64,000 nucleotides of DNA from Campylobacter concisus (GTDB lineage Bacteria; Campylobacterota; Campylobacteria; Campylobacterales; Campylobacteraceae): NCBI RefSeq assembly GCF_003049735.1, contig NZ_PIRM01000001.1, forward strand, positions 682,001 through 746,000. The letters run 5' to 3'. Shown piece after piece: positions 1-8,990 of the stretch. The notes beneath the pieces are model-generated. The model searched no databases and was not told where the DNA came from. It saw only the letters and a list, made by a program, of their open reading frames with translations. How positions within the stretch are numbered: the stretch's first letter is position 1; every line of letters begins with the position of its first letter. Made by a program: the position numbers and the translations under genes.

Positions 1-383
<383 letters not shown>

Positions 384-384
<1 letters not shown>

Positions 385-1487
385 TGGGACTTTCAGTTGG
401 AATCGTAGGCCTACCAAATGTGGGCAAATCAACGACATTTAACGCACTTACAAAGGCGCAAAACGCCGAGAGCGCAAACTATCCATTTTGCACTATCGAG
501 CCAAACAAAGCAATCGTACCAGTACCTGATAAGCGTCTAAATGAGCTTGCAAAGATAGTAAGTCCTAATAAAATTCAATATTCAACTATCGAATTTGTCG
601 ATATTGCAGGTCTTGTAAAAGGGGCGAGCTCTGGCGAGGGGCTTGGCAATAAATTTTTATCAAACATCAGAGAAACCGAGCTTATTTTACACATAGTTCG
701 CTGCTTTGAGGATGAAAACATCACCCACGTCGAGGGCAGCGTCGATCCAGTAAGAGACATCGAGATCATCCAAACTGAGCTGATACTAGCTGACATCGAG
801 CAGTTAAATAAAAAGATAGAAAAGCTTACAAGAGAGGCAAAAGCAAACGCAAAAGGTGCTAAAGAGGCGCTTGAGATAGCAAATTTACTCCTTGCTCACC
901 TAAATGAGGGCAAAAGTGCAAGCAGCTTTGAGCAAAGAGATAGCGAGGCGTTTTTAGCACTCAACAAAGAGCTAAGACTTTTAAGCGCCAAAGAGGTAGT
1001 TTATGGTGCAAATGTTGATGAAGAAGGACTTAGCGAAGATAATAAATTTGTAAAAGCGCTAAAAGAGTACGCAAAAGCCTCAGATCACGAGGTAATCAAG
1101 CTTTGCGCCAAAGTAGAAGAGGAACTAATCGGACTAAGCGACGAGGAGGCTCACGAGTTTTTAGCCTCTCTTGGCACTAGCGAAAGCGGTCTTGAAAAGA
1201 TCATAAGAACGTCTTTTGCAAAGCTAAATTTGATAAGCTATTTCACCGCTGGCGTCGTGGAAGTAAGGGCTTGGACGATCACAAATGGCTGGAAAGCGCC
1301 AAAAGCAGCAAGTGTCATCCACAACGACTTTGAGAGAGGCTTTATCAGAGCTGAAGTGATAAGCTATGATGACTACATCGCACATGGCGGCGAAAACGGA
1401 GCCAAAGAGGCTGGCAAGATGAGACTTGAGGGCAAAGACTACATCGTACAAGATGGCGATGTTATGCACTTTAGATTTAATGTTTAA
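384..1487 (+). CDS. ychF: Redox-regulated ATPase / Obg-family P-loop protein YchF
   Basis: Universal Obg-like ATPase of 367 residues that associates with ribosomes. The P-loop GLPNVGKST is near residue 10, [11 protein letters not shown] is the G3 region, and the C-terminal TGS-like domain ends in [13 protein letters not shown], as is usual for YchF. Length is normal for the family. The ATG at 384 is chosen because it overlaps the pepA stop and has AAGGAG a few bases upstream; a TTG one codon earlier is the only in-frame alternative. A clear hairpin terminator follows the stop. Confidence 0.96.
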
Positions 1488-1490
1488 TTT

Positions 1491-1511
1491 TAGCCCTCTT
1501 TTGGGCTAAAT
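1491..1511 (+). terminator. Rho-independent terminator after ychF
   Basis: The stem TAGCCC/GGGCTA with a short T-rich loop lies directly after the ychF stop. The downstream T-tract is weak, so termination efficiency is uncertain. Confidence 0.7.
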
Positions 1512-1900
1512 AGTCAAAAAATATTTAGTCCTTGGGTTGTAAGGTAAATTAAAACTTCCTTATTATAGTTGATAAAAATTCTTTTGAAAAATATACTAAG
1601 TTATCTTATATCTTATTAATAATCTTTATTGATACACAAGCTTCTCTATACAAGTAATGGTGTAAATGCTATCAGCTCTGTGATATCAATATGGATTTTA
1701 TGGGTAAGCCAATTAAATCTTAGGACAAAGTACTAAGTCGAGAGAAATTTCGATAGATAAAATAATGTATTCATCATCTTTTACAAACTTTTAAATCTAT
1801 AATAATTTTTAAAGACTGTGTAAAACTTACAACCAAAGTCTAAGCAAATAAGACACCGGCCAAGTAGGGTATAAAAATTTTACTTATATGCCTAGCATAT
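1512..1900. other. AT-rich intergenic gap, possible gene remnant
   Basis: About 390 bases between the convergent ychF and psd genes carry no credible gene. A plus-strand stretch around 1630-1728 reads in one frame as a hydrophobic peptide (AISSVISIWILWVSQ) that looks like a transporter helix, but it is bounded by stops and has no good ribosome site. It may be the relic of a lost membrane protein or chance. No RNA gene or repeat is recognised. Confidence 0.4.
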
Positions 1901-2695
1901 TTATTTTATTATTCCGATGGTCTCAGCAAATTTAAGCTCTTTATTTTCAAAGAGATTGTATTCGATCGCATCTTTTTTGCTAAGTATCACGATAGTTGAG
2001 CCAAGCTCGAAATTCCCAAGGCGCTCGCCCTTTTTGATATGTAAATTTTCATACTCATAAATTTGCGTGAAATTTGCCATCGCATTTGTCTGGATGCGCT
2101 CATCAAAGCAAAATTTCATCTTACCAACGTTTAGCGCGCCCACGAAAACTAGCCAAAGTTTTTTGCCATTTTTCATCTCGCAAAGTAGCGCTACACGCTC
2201 GTTTTTGGTATAAAGGCTATCAACCTTGCTAAGCCATTTTACCGCCACACTGTAAAGCTTGCCAGGGATATAAACCGCTTTTTTTATCGTAATATCGCAA
2301 GGTGCGTGGTAGTGGTGGTAGTCTTTTGGACTAAGATAGATGTTAGCAAAGTCAAACTCGCCCTCAAGCTCGCCCTGCCCCAAAAGCTCTTTTAACCCGT
2401 AATTCATGCCTTTTATACTAAAAGCTTCTAGATCCTTTGTAGTGCCAAAACTAAGGCAGGTGCCGTCAACTGGGCTAATAAATATCTCATCTGCTGCGTC
2501 AAATTCTCTTGGCTTTAAGAGCTCTCTGGTAAAAAGTTCGTTTAAATTTTTATACTCATTTGCTGGCTTAAACTCGCTCATGTCAATCTTAAATAGCTTT
2601 ATATAAAAGGAGTTGATAAGCCCTTGAAGCGGTTTAAAAAAGTTTAATTTTGCTACCTTGCCAAAAATTTGAGAAAATAGATTGTCCTTGTTCAT
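1901..2695 (-). CDS. psd: Phosphatidylserine decarboxylase proenzyme
   Basis: Converts phosphatidylserine to phosphatidylethanolamine at the inner membrane. The 264-residue proenzyme carries the self-cleavage motif LGST at 231-234, where Ser233 becomes the pyruvoyl group. It also has SPVDGT (Asp77) and the DYHHYH segment (about 125-130), which supply the Asp and His of the autocatalytic triad. Length fits the shorter proteobacterial class. The ATG start lies one base after the stop of the upstream phosphoesterase gene, so the two form an operon. Confidence 0.95.
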   Translation of the reverse strand: MNKDNLFSQIFGKVAKLNFFKPLQGLINSFYIKLFKIDMSEFKPANEYKNLNELFTRELLKPREFDAADEIFISPVDGTCLSFGTTKDLEAFSIKGMNYGLKELLGQGELEGEFDFANIYLSPKDYHHYHAPCDITIKKAVYIPGKLYSVAVKWLSKVDSLYTKNERVALLCEMKNGKKLWLVFVGALNVGKMKFCFDERIQTNAMANFTQIYEYENLHIKKGERLGNFELGSTIVILSKKDAIEYNLFENKELKFAETIGIIK

Positions 2696-2696
2696 T

Positions 2697-3809
2697 TTAT
2701 TCCTTGCTTAAATTTAAAATAGCGATCTCGCTGGGGGCAAATATCCTAACTGGAGGTCCCCAAAACCCTGCGCCGCTACTAACATAAGCCTGCATTTTAT
2801 CATTAATCTTATAAAGCCCATGTAAAAAACCTTGATCCAGCAAAACTAGGAGACTAAAAGGGAAAATTTGTCCAGCGTGTGTGTGACCGCAAAGCACTAG
2901 ATCGACATCTTTTTGCATAGTTTTTATAAATTTTGGCTGATGAGAGAGTAAAATGGTCGGCAGATCTGGGTCACATCCTACTAGTGCTTCGTCTAAATTT
3001 GGCTCTAAATTTTTAAACCTTATGCCAGCTAGATCATAGACCCCTGCTAAATTTATGCCAGCTATTTTTTCATTTTTATTGCCAAGCACCATAATGCCAA
3101 GAGTGCGAATTTTTTCTAGTATTCCATCAACTCCGTGGTAGTATTCGTGATTGCCAGGGACATAAAAGGTGCCATAGGTGCTTTTAAGGTTTTTTAATGG
3201 ATCTAAAAAATCACCTATAAGCTCAGCTCTCATATCAACCAAGTCGCCAACTATCACAACCAGATCTGGCCTAGCCAAATTTGTCTCTTTCACAAGCTCA
3301 GCCATGAAATCCTTTTGCAAAAACTCACCAATATGTACATCAGTTATCATGGCGATCTTTAGGTTGTTTTGTAAATTTTTGATCTTTATATCGACCTGTC
3401 TGATCTTTGGCGGAGTAAGTGCATTAAAAATTCCTTTCAAAAAGCAAGCAACTATAAAAATAATAAATGTCACATCAAAGCAAAATTTAATAAATTTTCG
3501 TCTTGTAGGACTAAAACGAGCCTTTGAACAAATGGATCTAACAAGATCATAAAATAAACTAACACCAAATAAAAATAGCGAAAAACCAATGAGCGTCCCT
3601 GCTATCAAATAAAGCTCTATATTTAAAAAAGAAAATCTTAATTGAAGAACGAAGACAAACTCAAGCGCACAAATGACATAGAAAAATATACGAATTTTTT
3701 TAAGGTGCGGAGTAAAAAACGATACCTTTTTGATAAAACGCTTGTATGAGTATAAATTTGTAAAAATACTAAAGATAAATGCCCCAATAATGATTCTAAA
3801 AAGTCCCAA
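2697..3809 (-). CDS. Membrane-anchored metallophosphoesterase (YkuE/YaeI-like)
   Basis: A 370-residue protein with about four hydrophobic helices in the first 140 residues, followed by a calcineurin-like phosphoesterase domain. The metal-binding blocks are in family order: MITDVHIGEF, VGDLVDMR, VPGNHEYYHG, LLSHQP and LCGHTHAGQ. The start is TTG, supported by GGAGA about six bases upstream; no in-frame ATG fits better. Known relatives hydrolyse phospholipids or UDP-diacylglucosamine-like substrates, but the substrate here cannot be read from sequence. The neighbouring psd hints at lipid metabolism. Confidence 0.85.
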   Translation of the reverse strand: MGLFRIIIGAFIFSIFTNLYSYKRFIKKVSFFTPHLKKIRIFFYVICALEFVFVLQLRFSFLNIELYLIAGTLIGFSLFLFGVSLFYDLVRSICSKARFSPTRRKFIKFCFDVTFIIFIVACFLKGIFNALTPPKIRQVDIKIKNLQNNLKIAMITDVHIGEFLQKDFMAELVKETNLARPDLVVIVGDLVDMRAELIGDFLDPLKNLKSTYGTFYVPGNHEYYHGVDGILEKIRTLGIMVLGNKNEKIAGINLAGVYDLAGIRFKNLEPNLDEALVGCDPDLPTILLSHQPKFIKTMQKDVDLVLCGHTHAGQIFPFSLLVLLDQGFLHGLYKINDKMQAYVSSGAGFWGPPVRIFAPSEIAILNLSKE

Positions 3810-4000
3810 AATATCTCCTTTAAAACAAAGGATTATATTTTATATTTTTAAATTTGCATTATAAATTTTATTAGCTATTTAGAACAATTTGCGGTGCCAT
3901 ATAGTATGATTTTATAATTTAAATTTACAAAAATAGTTGTTAAAAGGTGTTTGTTTTAGGACAATAGCTAAAAGATAAAATTTTGGAATTTAAAAATAAA

Positions 4001-4024
4001 AAGGTGGGAGAGTTCCCACCTTTA
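4001..4024 (-). terminator. Terminator after the hao-type operon
   Basis: The perfect stem AAGGTGGGA/TCCCACCTT with a GAGT loop lies eight bases past the cytochrome stop and is flanked by A/T tracts on both sides, so it could act in both directions. Confidence 0.85.
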
Positions 4025-4031
4025 TAAAGAA

Positions 4032-5399
4032 TTATTTAACTTTACCAGTCTCAATTCTTTGTTTATAGATCTCACGAAGTTTTCTAATGTCGTTCTTAAC
4101 TTCAAATACTCCATGCCAGTGTGAATAGTCAGGACCACCCATTAGAGCACCTTGTCTCATACGGCGACCTTCGTGGTGCCACATATGATAGTAAACATCT
4201 TGGAATTCATCTTCCCAAGCGTCTGCGAGTAGTAAGTTTTTAGCTTTCAACTCTTCAAGCATCTTAGTTGCTTCAGCATTGTAAACGTTATAAAGCTCTA
4301 CTTGCTTATCACCCATAATGAAGAAGTTATCTGTATGAGTTGATGTATGGCAAGCTTTACAAACTAGCTTCATCTCAGCTCTTGCTGCTTCTGGTCCATT
4401 TGGATGACCTGCAAGTGGCGTTCCTATGGTTAGTTTGCCAGTTTTTTCGTAAACAACAGCAGCTTGTTCATCACCAGCTGTTCTTAGCTTACTGCTGACG
4501 CCCCATAGGTTCCATTTTAGTCTTCTTGAAACATTGTGAGTTGTTGTTGTTTCACCAACACCACTCATGTGGCAAGCTGCACAAGTTGGAGCTCTAAAGT
4601 CTGGTACATCCCATGTATCAGGAGCAGCATCAAAATTCCATTTGTGAGCTTCGCTATTATAGATATGTCCGTGCATTGAGTTGTTAAAGATCTCAATATC
4701 TGGGTGATCAGGTCCAAGGTGGCAAGATGCACAAGCAGCTGGTTTTCTAGCTTCAGCTATGCTAAATGTGTGTGCGCTGTGGCATGATTTACATCCGCCT
4801 ACGCCACCATCAGGATAAACATTACCTATACCGTAGTTTGGCCAAGTCTCTTTTGTAGGTTTGTGATCAGCGTCTAGTTTGATGACGGTTCCGTGGCACT
4901 GTGTACAACCAGTAGCGTCTGGAGCCATTTTGTATTCTGGATGATCCATACCTTCATAGTGATACATTAGTTTTACCATCGCAGGGTTAGCATACATTTG
5001 CATAGCACCTCTTGCGTGACCACTCTTAACAAATTCTTCAACCTCATTCTCGTGGCACTTAGCACAAGTTTTTGGGCTAACTAGCATTGATACGTGGTTG
5101 TTAGAATCTTTTGGATGCACCTTAACTGAAGCCATAGGATTATCTGCATTTACAGAGTGGCAATCCATACAACTTACGCCAACGTGAGCGTGGCGACTAT
5201 TTTTCCAATCGGCAACTATGCCGGGTGTCTCTTTAGCATGGCACTCAACACAGCTTTTTGATAAGTCTGACATTTTGTGAGCAACTTTAATATTTTTTAC
5301 AACATTAAGGTTTAAAGCGTCAGATTTATTTGCATCCATGTTTGCGGCAACGCCAAAAGACATTAGACAGGCTAATAACATTAGCGACTTTTTAAACAT
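4032..5399 (-). CDS. haoA: Octahaem hydroxylamine-oxidoreductase-like cytochrome c (epsilon-Hao)
   Basis: A periplasmic multihaem cytochrome with a Sec signal peptide (residues 1-20, cleaved near GVAAN). It has exactly eight CXXCH motifs, beginning at residues 50, 77, 112, 165, 203, 223, 273 and 347. The C-terminal segment with WHHEGRR and DYSHWHG is typical of the Hao family. With 455 residues it lacks the long C-terminal extension of nitrifier HAO. Campylobacterota relatives are thought to work reductively on hydroxylamine or nitrite rather than oxidising ammonia. The gene lies ten bases after a NapC/NirT-type quinol dehydrogenase, its likely electron donor. NrfA is excluded because it has five haems. 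Whether the cross-linking tyrosine of HAO is present needs an alignment. Confidence 0.9.
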   Translation of the reverse strand: MFKKSLMLLACLMSFGVAANMDANKSDALNLNVVKNIKVAHKMSDLSKSCVECHAKETPGIVADWKNSRHAHVGVSCMDCHSVNADNPMASVKVHPKDSNNHVSMLVSPKTCAKCHENEVEEFVKSGHARGAMQMYANPAMVKLMYHYEGMDHPEYKMAPDATGCTQCHGTVIKLDADHKPTKETWPNYGIGNVYPDGGVGGCKSCHSAHTFSIAEARKPAACASCHLGPDHPDIEIFNNSMHGHIYNSEAHKWNFDAAPDTWDVPDFRAPTCAACHMSGVGETTTTHNVSRRLKWNLWGVSSKLRTAGDEQAAVVYEKTGKLTIGTPLAGHPNGPEAARAEMKLVCKACHTSTHTDNFFIMGDKQVELYNVYNAEATKMLEELKAKNLLLADAWEDEFQDVYYHMWHHEGRRMRQGALMGGPDYSHWHGVFEVKNDIRKLREIYKQRIETGKVK

Positions 5400-5408
5400 C
5401 TTTCCTCC

Positions 5409-5981
5409 TTATTTGGTTTTATTGTTCTCTTGTTTTTTTATTGCTTCAAATTTATCGATTTGTAGTCCTAAATTCTTGTGACCAACGTGCTCGTGGCAGT
5501 CAACACATGATTTTTTATTAGGATTTCCAAGAACGAAATAATCTCTATGTGGCAAGAATGATTTACCAGCTTGAATAACATTTTTTAAATTTGAGTGGCA
5601 AGTTAAACATCCACTATCATAGACAAAGTGAGATGCATGCTCGCGTTTTTTGCGCCAGTCGATCTTGTCCGTATCTGTAAAAAATGTCTTATAACCATCA
5701 TTTATCGATACTTTAAGTTTTGTAAGTACATAGGTATAGGCACTTGTATGATTTAGGTGACAGGCTGAACATTCAGCTTTTATGCCAAGCTTGTTATTGC
5801 CACCGTGTACATCTTCATGATATGCAGCATTCATAGGATCCATAGTGTGGCAAATGGTACAGATGTAGCCGCTACCAGTTGCATGAAGTGCATCAGCAAT
5901 ACCCATAGACGCAATAAGTCCGATCACAATGCCGATAATAACAGATGACCAAACAAAAAATTTCTTCTTAACTTCAGCCAA
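5409..5981 (-). CDS. NapC/NirT-family tetrahaem quinol dehydrogenase
   Basis: A membrane-anchored cytochrome of 190 residues with one N-terminal helix (about 9-27). Four CXXCH motifs begin at residues 41, 71, 125 and 159; the first reads CTICHTMDP, as in NrfH/NapC proteins. It should oxidise menaquinol and pass electrons to the octahaem cytochrome encoded ten bases downstream. The pairing matches the hao-cycX arrangement known in Campylobacterota. AGGAG lies directly upstream of the ATG. Confidence 0.92.
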   Translation of the reverse strand: MAEVKKKFFVWSSVIIGIVIGLIASMGIADALHATGSGYICTICHTMDPMNAAYHEDVHGGNNKLGIKAECSACHLNHTSAYTYVLTKLKVSINDGYKTFFTDTDKIDWRKKREHASHFVYDSGCLTCHSNLKNVIQAGKSFLPHRDYFVLGNPNKKSCVDCHEHVGHKNLGLQIDKFEAIKKQENNKTK

Positions 5982-6101
5982 AATCTCCTCCTGAATTTAT
6001 CAATATATCGTAAATTTTTACGAAAATTTTAAGTGAATGTTATCTAAAAAAATATAAATTTTTTCTTTAAGTAAATAAAAATATTTATTTGATATTAACT
6101 T

Positions 6102-6740
6102 TCAATAAGAATAAATTTCTTGCAGTCCACCCACATCTTTTTCCAAAATTTGGTTCTTTTCATCAAGTTTAACTAAACCATTTGTTTTAAATTTATTTAA
6201 AATTCTCGAAAAAGTTTCTGGAGTCATATTAAGTATTGATGAAATTTTTGTGTGTTTTAGCTCGTTAAATAAATCTTCATGATCTAAAATAAACTTAGCC
6301 ACTTTTTCTTCTGAGCTTAAAATTAACTCTTGATGAAGTAGATTTGTTGTGATTCTTATCTTTTCGGACATTGATTTTAAAAATTTCATACAAATTTCTG
6401 GTTTTATTAAAAATTCAGCCGCGAATTTTTCATAATTTATCTTTAACACCTCGCCAGATATGGTAAAAATGGCACTAGCTGGGTAGACAATATTTTCAAA
6501 ATTTACGACTTCAGCTACAAAATTCATAGGTGCTAACTGATGAATAAAAATTTCTTTTCCGTTTGCCGTGGTTTTATAAAGCTTAACAGAGCCACTTATT
6601 AAAAATATTAACCATTTTGGCTCCTCACCTTCCATAAATAAAAATTCACCCTTTTTATACTTTTTTACGACACTTATGGCTTCAAGTTTGGCTAAATCTT
6701 CTTCGTTTAAGCCTTGAAAAAATGGGATTTTCTCTATCAT
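6102..6740 (-). CDS. Crp/Fnr-family transcriptional regulator
   Basis: A 212-residue regulator with an N-terminal cyclic-nucleotide-binding-like beta barrel (about 10-110, including GEFLFMEGEEP), a long dimerisation helix (about 115-140) and a C-terminal winged HTH (ISSILNMTPETFSRILNKF, about 165-190). It has one cysteine, so it cannot hold an Fnr-type Fe-S cluster. The sensed signal is therefore unknown; nitric oxide or haem sensing, as in NssR or HcpR relatives, is possible. It lies just upstream of the cytochrome pair on the same strand and probably controls it. Confidence 0.88.
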   Translation of the reverse strand: MIEKIPFFQGLNEEDLAKLEAISVVKKYKKGEFLFMEGEEPKWLIFLISGSVKLYKTTANGKEIFIHQLAPMNFVAEVVNFENIVYPASAIFTISGEVLKINYEKFAAEFLIKPEICMKFLKSMSEKIRITTNLLHQELILSSEEKVAKFILDHEDLFNELKHTKISSILNMTPETFSRILNKFKTNGLVKLDEKNQILEKDVGGLQEIYSY

Positions 6741-6808
6741 ATTTTCACTCGCCTTTTTGAAATAAAAAATATTTTAGCATATAAAAATAAGATAAATTTT
6801 AATAGATT

Positions 6809-6832
6809 TTCAAAGGGAATTTTCCCTTTGAA
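6809..6832 (-). terminator. Terminator after mscL
   Basis: The inverted repeat TTCAAAGGGA/TCCCTTTGAA lies about ten bases past the mscL stop and separates it from the Crp-type gene. Confidence 0.75.
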
Positions 6833-6842
6833 TTGTATGAAA

Positions 6843-7247
6843 TTATTTTTTAAGTAGATCTCTAATCTCAGTTAAAAGTGCAATGTCGGCTGGAGTTTCA
6901 GGCTCTGCTGGAGCTGGCTCTTCTTTTGGTAATTTATTTTTAAGTGTATTTAAAGCCTTGATGACGCAGAAAATACAAAATGCAATTATTAAAAAATCAA
7001 CCATTGTTTGTATAAATGAGCCATAATTTATCGTAACGGCAGGTGCTCCATCCACCGCTTCTTTTAGTGTAAGCTTAAGATCAGTAAAATTTACACCGCC
7101 AGTTAAAACGCCAACAACAGGCATGATAACATCACCAACTAGTGATGAAACGATCTTTCCAAACGCACCACCTATAACAACACCAACTGCCATATCTATG
7201 ACATTTCCGCGCATCGCAAATTCTTTAAATTCGCTTATAAAACTCAT
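6843..7247 (-). CDS. mscL: Large-conductance mechanosensitive channel MscL
   Basis: An inner-membrane channel that opens at high membrane tension to release solutes during hypo-osmotic shock. The 134 residues show the N-terminal [18 protein letters not shown] helix with the glycine/alanine-rich pore constriction, the second helix [15 protein letters not shown], and a charged C-terminal helix ending [11 protein letters not shown]. An insert rich in Pro, Glu and Ala precedes the C-terminal helix. The gene is single and divergent from gltX. Confidence 0.96.
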   Translation of the reverse strand: MSFISEFKEFAMRGNVIDMAVGVVIGGAFGKIVSSLVGDVIMPVVGVLTGGVNFTDLKLTLKEAVDGAPAVTINYGSFIQTMVDFLIIAFCIFCVIKALNTLKNKLPKEEPAPAEPETPADIALLTEIRDLLKK

Positions 7248-7353
7248 TGTTTCTCCTAAAAATGTTAAATTTTTGTTCGGATTTTATTCAAGAAATGCTT
7301 TGCTTCGGCTAAAAAAATCAAATTACATAACTTTAAATTTATCAAGCTGGTGT

Positions 7354-7359
7354 TATAAT
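7354..7359 (+). promoter_or_regulatory. -10 box of gltX
   Basis: TATAAT lies 33 bases upstream of the gltX ATG in the mscL/gltX divergent gap, without a clear -35, as is common in Campylobacter. Confidence 0.6.
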
Positions 7360-7392
7360 CCAAATTCAAAATTTAACGTAAGGAATGAGCTT

Positions 7393-8688
7393 ATGTATCG
7401 TTTTGCACCCTCTCCAACAGGAGATATGCACATAGGAAATTTACGTGCCGCTATTTTTAATTATATTTGTTCTTTACAAGATAAAAGCGGCTTTATTTTA
7501 CGTATAGAAGATACCGACAAAGAGCGAAATATAGAGGGAAAAGAGAAAGATATCTTAGAAATTTTAAGCAAATTTGGCATAAAACCAGAGCAAATTTACA
7601 TCCAAAGTGAAAATTTAAAATTCCACAGGCAGTTAGCTTCAAAGCTTCTTATCGATAAAAAGGCCTTTGCTTGTTTTTGCACCGAAGAAGAGCTTGAGGC
7701 AAAAAAACAAAAAGCAAAAGAACAAGGCGTGGCATATAGATATGACGGTACCTGCGAGAGACTAAGCGATGCTGAAGTTTTAAACTGCGAGAAGCCATTT
7801 GTCATCCGCATGAAAAAGCCAACACGCACTATGAGCTTTACAGATGCGATCAAAGGCGAGCTAAGCTTCGAGCCAGACGCTGTTGATAGCTTTGTCATCA
7901 TGAGAGCAGACAAAACACCAACTTATAACTTCGCCTGCGCAGTCGATGATATGCTTGAGGGCGTGACCTTTGTCATACGTGGCGAGGATCACGTGAGCAA
8001 TACACCAAAGCAAGACCTCATACGCGAGGGTCTTGGCTACACCGGCAAGATGAATTACGCGCATTTGCCTATACTTTTAAATATTGAAGGTAAAAAAATG
8101 AGCAAGCGCGAGAACGAATCAAGCGTAAAATGGCTCTTTGAGCAGGGATTTTTACCTGAGGCGATTGCAAACTATTTAATACTTCTTGGAAACAAAACTC
8201 CAACTGAAATTTTTACGATCGAAGAGGCGGTGAAATGGTTTGATATAACCAAAATTTCACGTTCACCTGCTAGATTTGACGTGAAAAAACTTGAGCAGAT
8301 AAATAGAGAACACATCAAGCTTGCTTCAAAAGAGCGCATAAAAGAAATTTTTGGCGTAGATGAGAGCAAGGCTGAGTTAGTTAAATTTTACACTCAAGAA
8401 AGCTCACTAGTACCTGAGATAAAAGCAAAAGTAGAGGCTATATACTCACCAAAAATAGCTCCAGATGAGTACAAAAACGAATTTGAAATCATCAAAAAAG
8501 CAGCTCGTAATTTAAAAACATGCGAAACATTTGATGAGTTTAAAAAAGAGCTTATGAGCACTACAAATTTAAAAGGCAAAAACTTTTTCATGCCGCTACG
8601 TGCGCTTCTTACAAACGACCTTCACGGTCCTGAGCTTAGCGAGCTCTATCCGCTCATAAAAGATGATCTGGCTAAAATTTTAATCTAG
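7393..8688 (+). CDS. gltX: Glutamate--tRNA ligase
   Basis: Class I aminoacyl-tRNA synthetase of 431 residues that charges tRNA with glutamate. The HIGH-type motif reads [17 protein letters not shown] (about residues 4-20) and the KMSKS-type motif is KKMSKRE (about 236-242). The open frame extends far upstream, but the true start is the ATG at 7393, with AAGGAA nine bases before it and a TATAAT box upstream. Campylobacterota usually carry two GltX paralogues, one able to make Glu-tRNA(Gln); which one this is cannot be settled here. The order gltX-yggT-slt is conserved in C. jejuni. Confidence 0.95.
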   Translation: MYRFAPSPTGDMHIGNLRAAIFNYICSLQDKSGFILRIEDTDKERNIEGKEKDILEILSKFGIKPEQIYIQSENLKFHRQLASKLLIDKKAFACFCTEEELEAKKQKAKEQGVAYRYDGTCERLSDAEVLNCEKPFVIRMKKPTRTMSFTDAIKGELSFEPDAVDSFVIMRADKTPTYNFACAVDDMLEGVTFVIRGEDHVSNTPKQDLIREGLGYTGKMNYAHLPILLNIEGKKMSKRENESSVKWLFEQGFLPEAIANYLILLGNKTPTEIFTIEEAVKWFDITKISRSPARFDVKKLEQINREHIKLASKERIKEIFGVDESKAELVKFYTQESSLVPEIKAKVEAIYSPKIAPDEYKNEFEIIKKAARNLKTCETFDEFKKELMSTTNLKGKNFFMPLRALLTNDLHGPELSELYPLIKDDLAKILI

Positions 8689-8696
8689 GAGCAAAA

Positions 8697-8990
8697 ATGA
8701 TACTTTCCACCCTATTTTCAGCGATTGCAAACATTTTGCACCTTATTATCACGGTCTATACTTGGGTCGTCATCGCAGCAGCTCTGATTAGCTGGGTCAG
8801 ACCTGATCCTAGCTCGCCAGTCGTGCAGCTACTTTATAGGCTAACTGAGCCGGTTTATAGCTTTATTAGGCGCTATATAAAAACAAATTTTAGTGGTATC
8901 GACTTTACTCCGCTTATTGTGCTTTTAGCACTTCAATTTTTAGATCAATTTTTAATAAGGCTTTTATTTGGTTTTGCTGCGTCACTTTAG
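8697..8990 (+). CDS. yggT: YggT-family membrane protein
   Basis: A 97-residue inner-membrane protein with two hydrophobic segments (about 5-28 and 75-95). The YggT signature reads ISWVRPDPSSPVVQLLYRLTEPV. The biochemical role is unknown; relatives influence cell shape or osmotic stress. It starts nine bases after gltX and its end overlaps the slt start by 23 bases. Confidence 0.9.
   Translation: MILSTLFSAIANILHLIITVYTWVVIAAALISWVRPDPSSPVVQLLYRLTEPVYSFIRRYIKTNFSGIDFTPLIVLLALQFLDQFLIRLLFGFAASL

Noticed and set aside
4032..5399. Nitrite reductase NrfA as identity of the multihaem cytochrome
   Set aside because: Eight CXXCH motifs, no CXXCK haem site, and a Hao-type C-terminus; NrfA has five haems.
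7123..7392. 90-codon upstream extension of gltX
   Set aside because: It would run through mscL and the gltX promoter; the canonical N-terminus starts at the ATG at 7393 with its own ribosome site.
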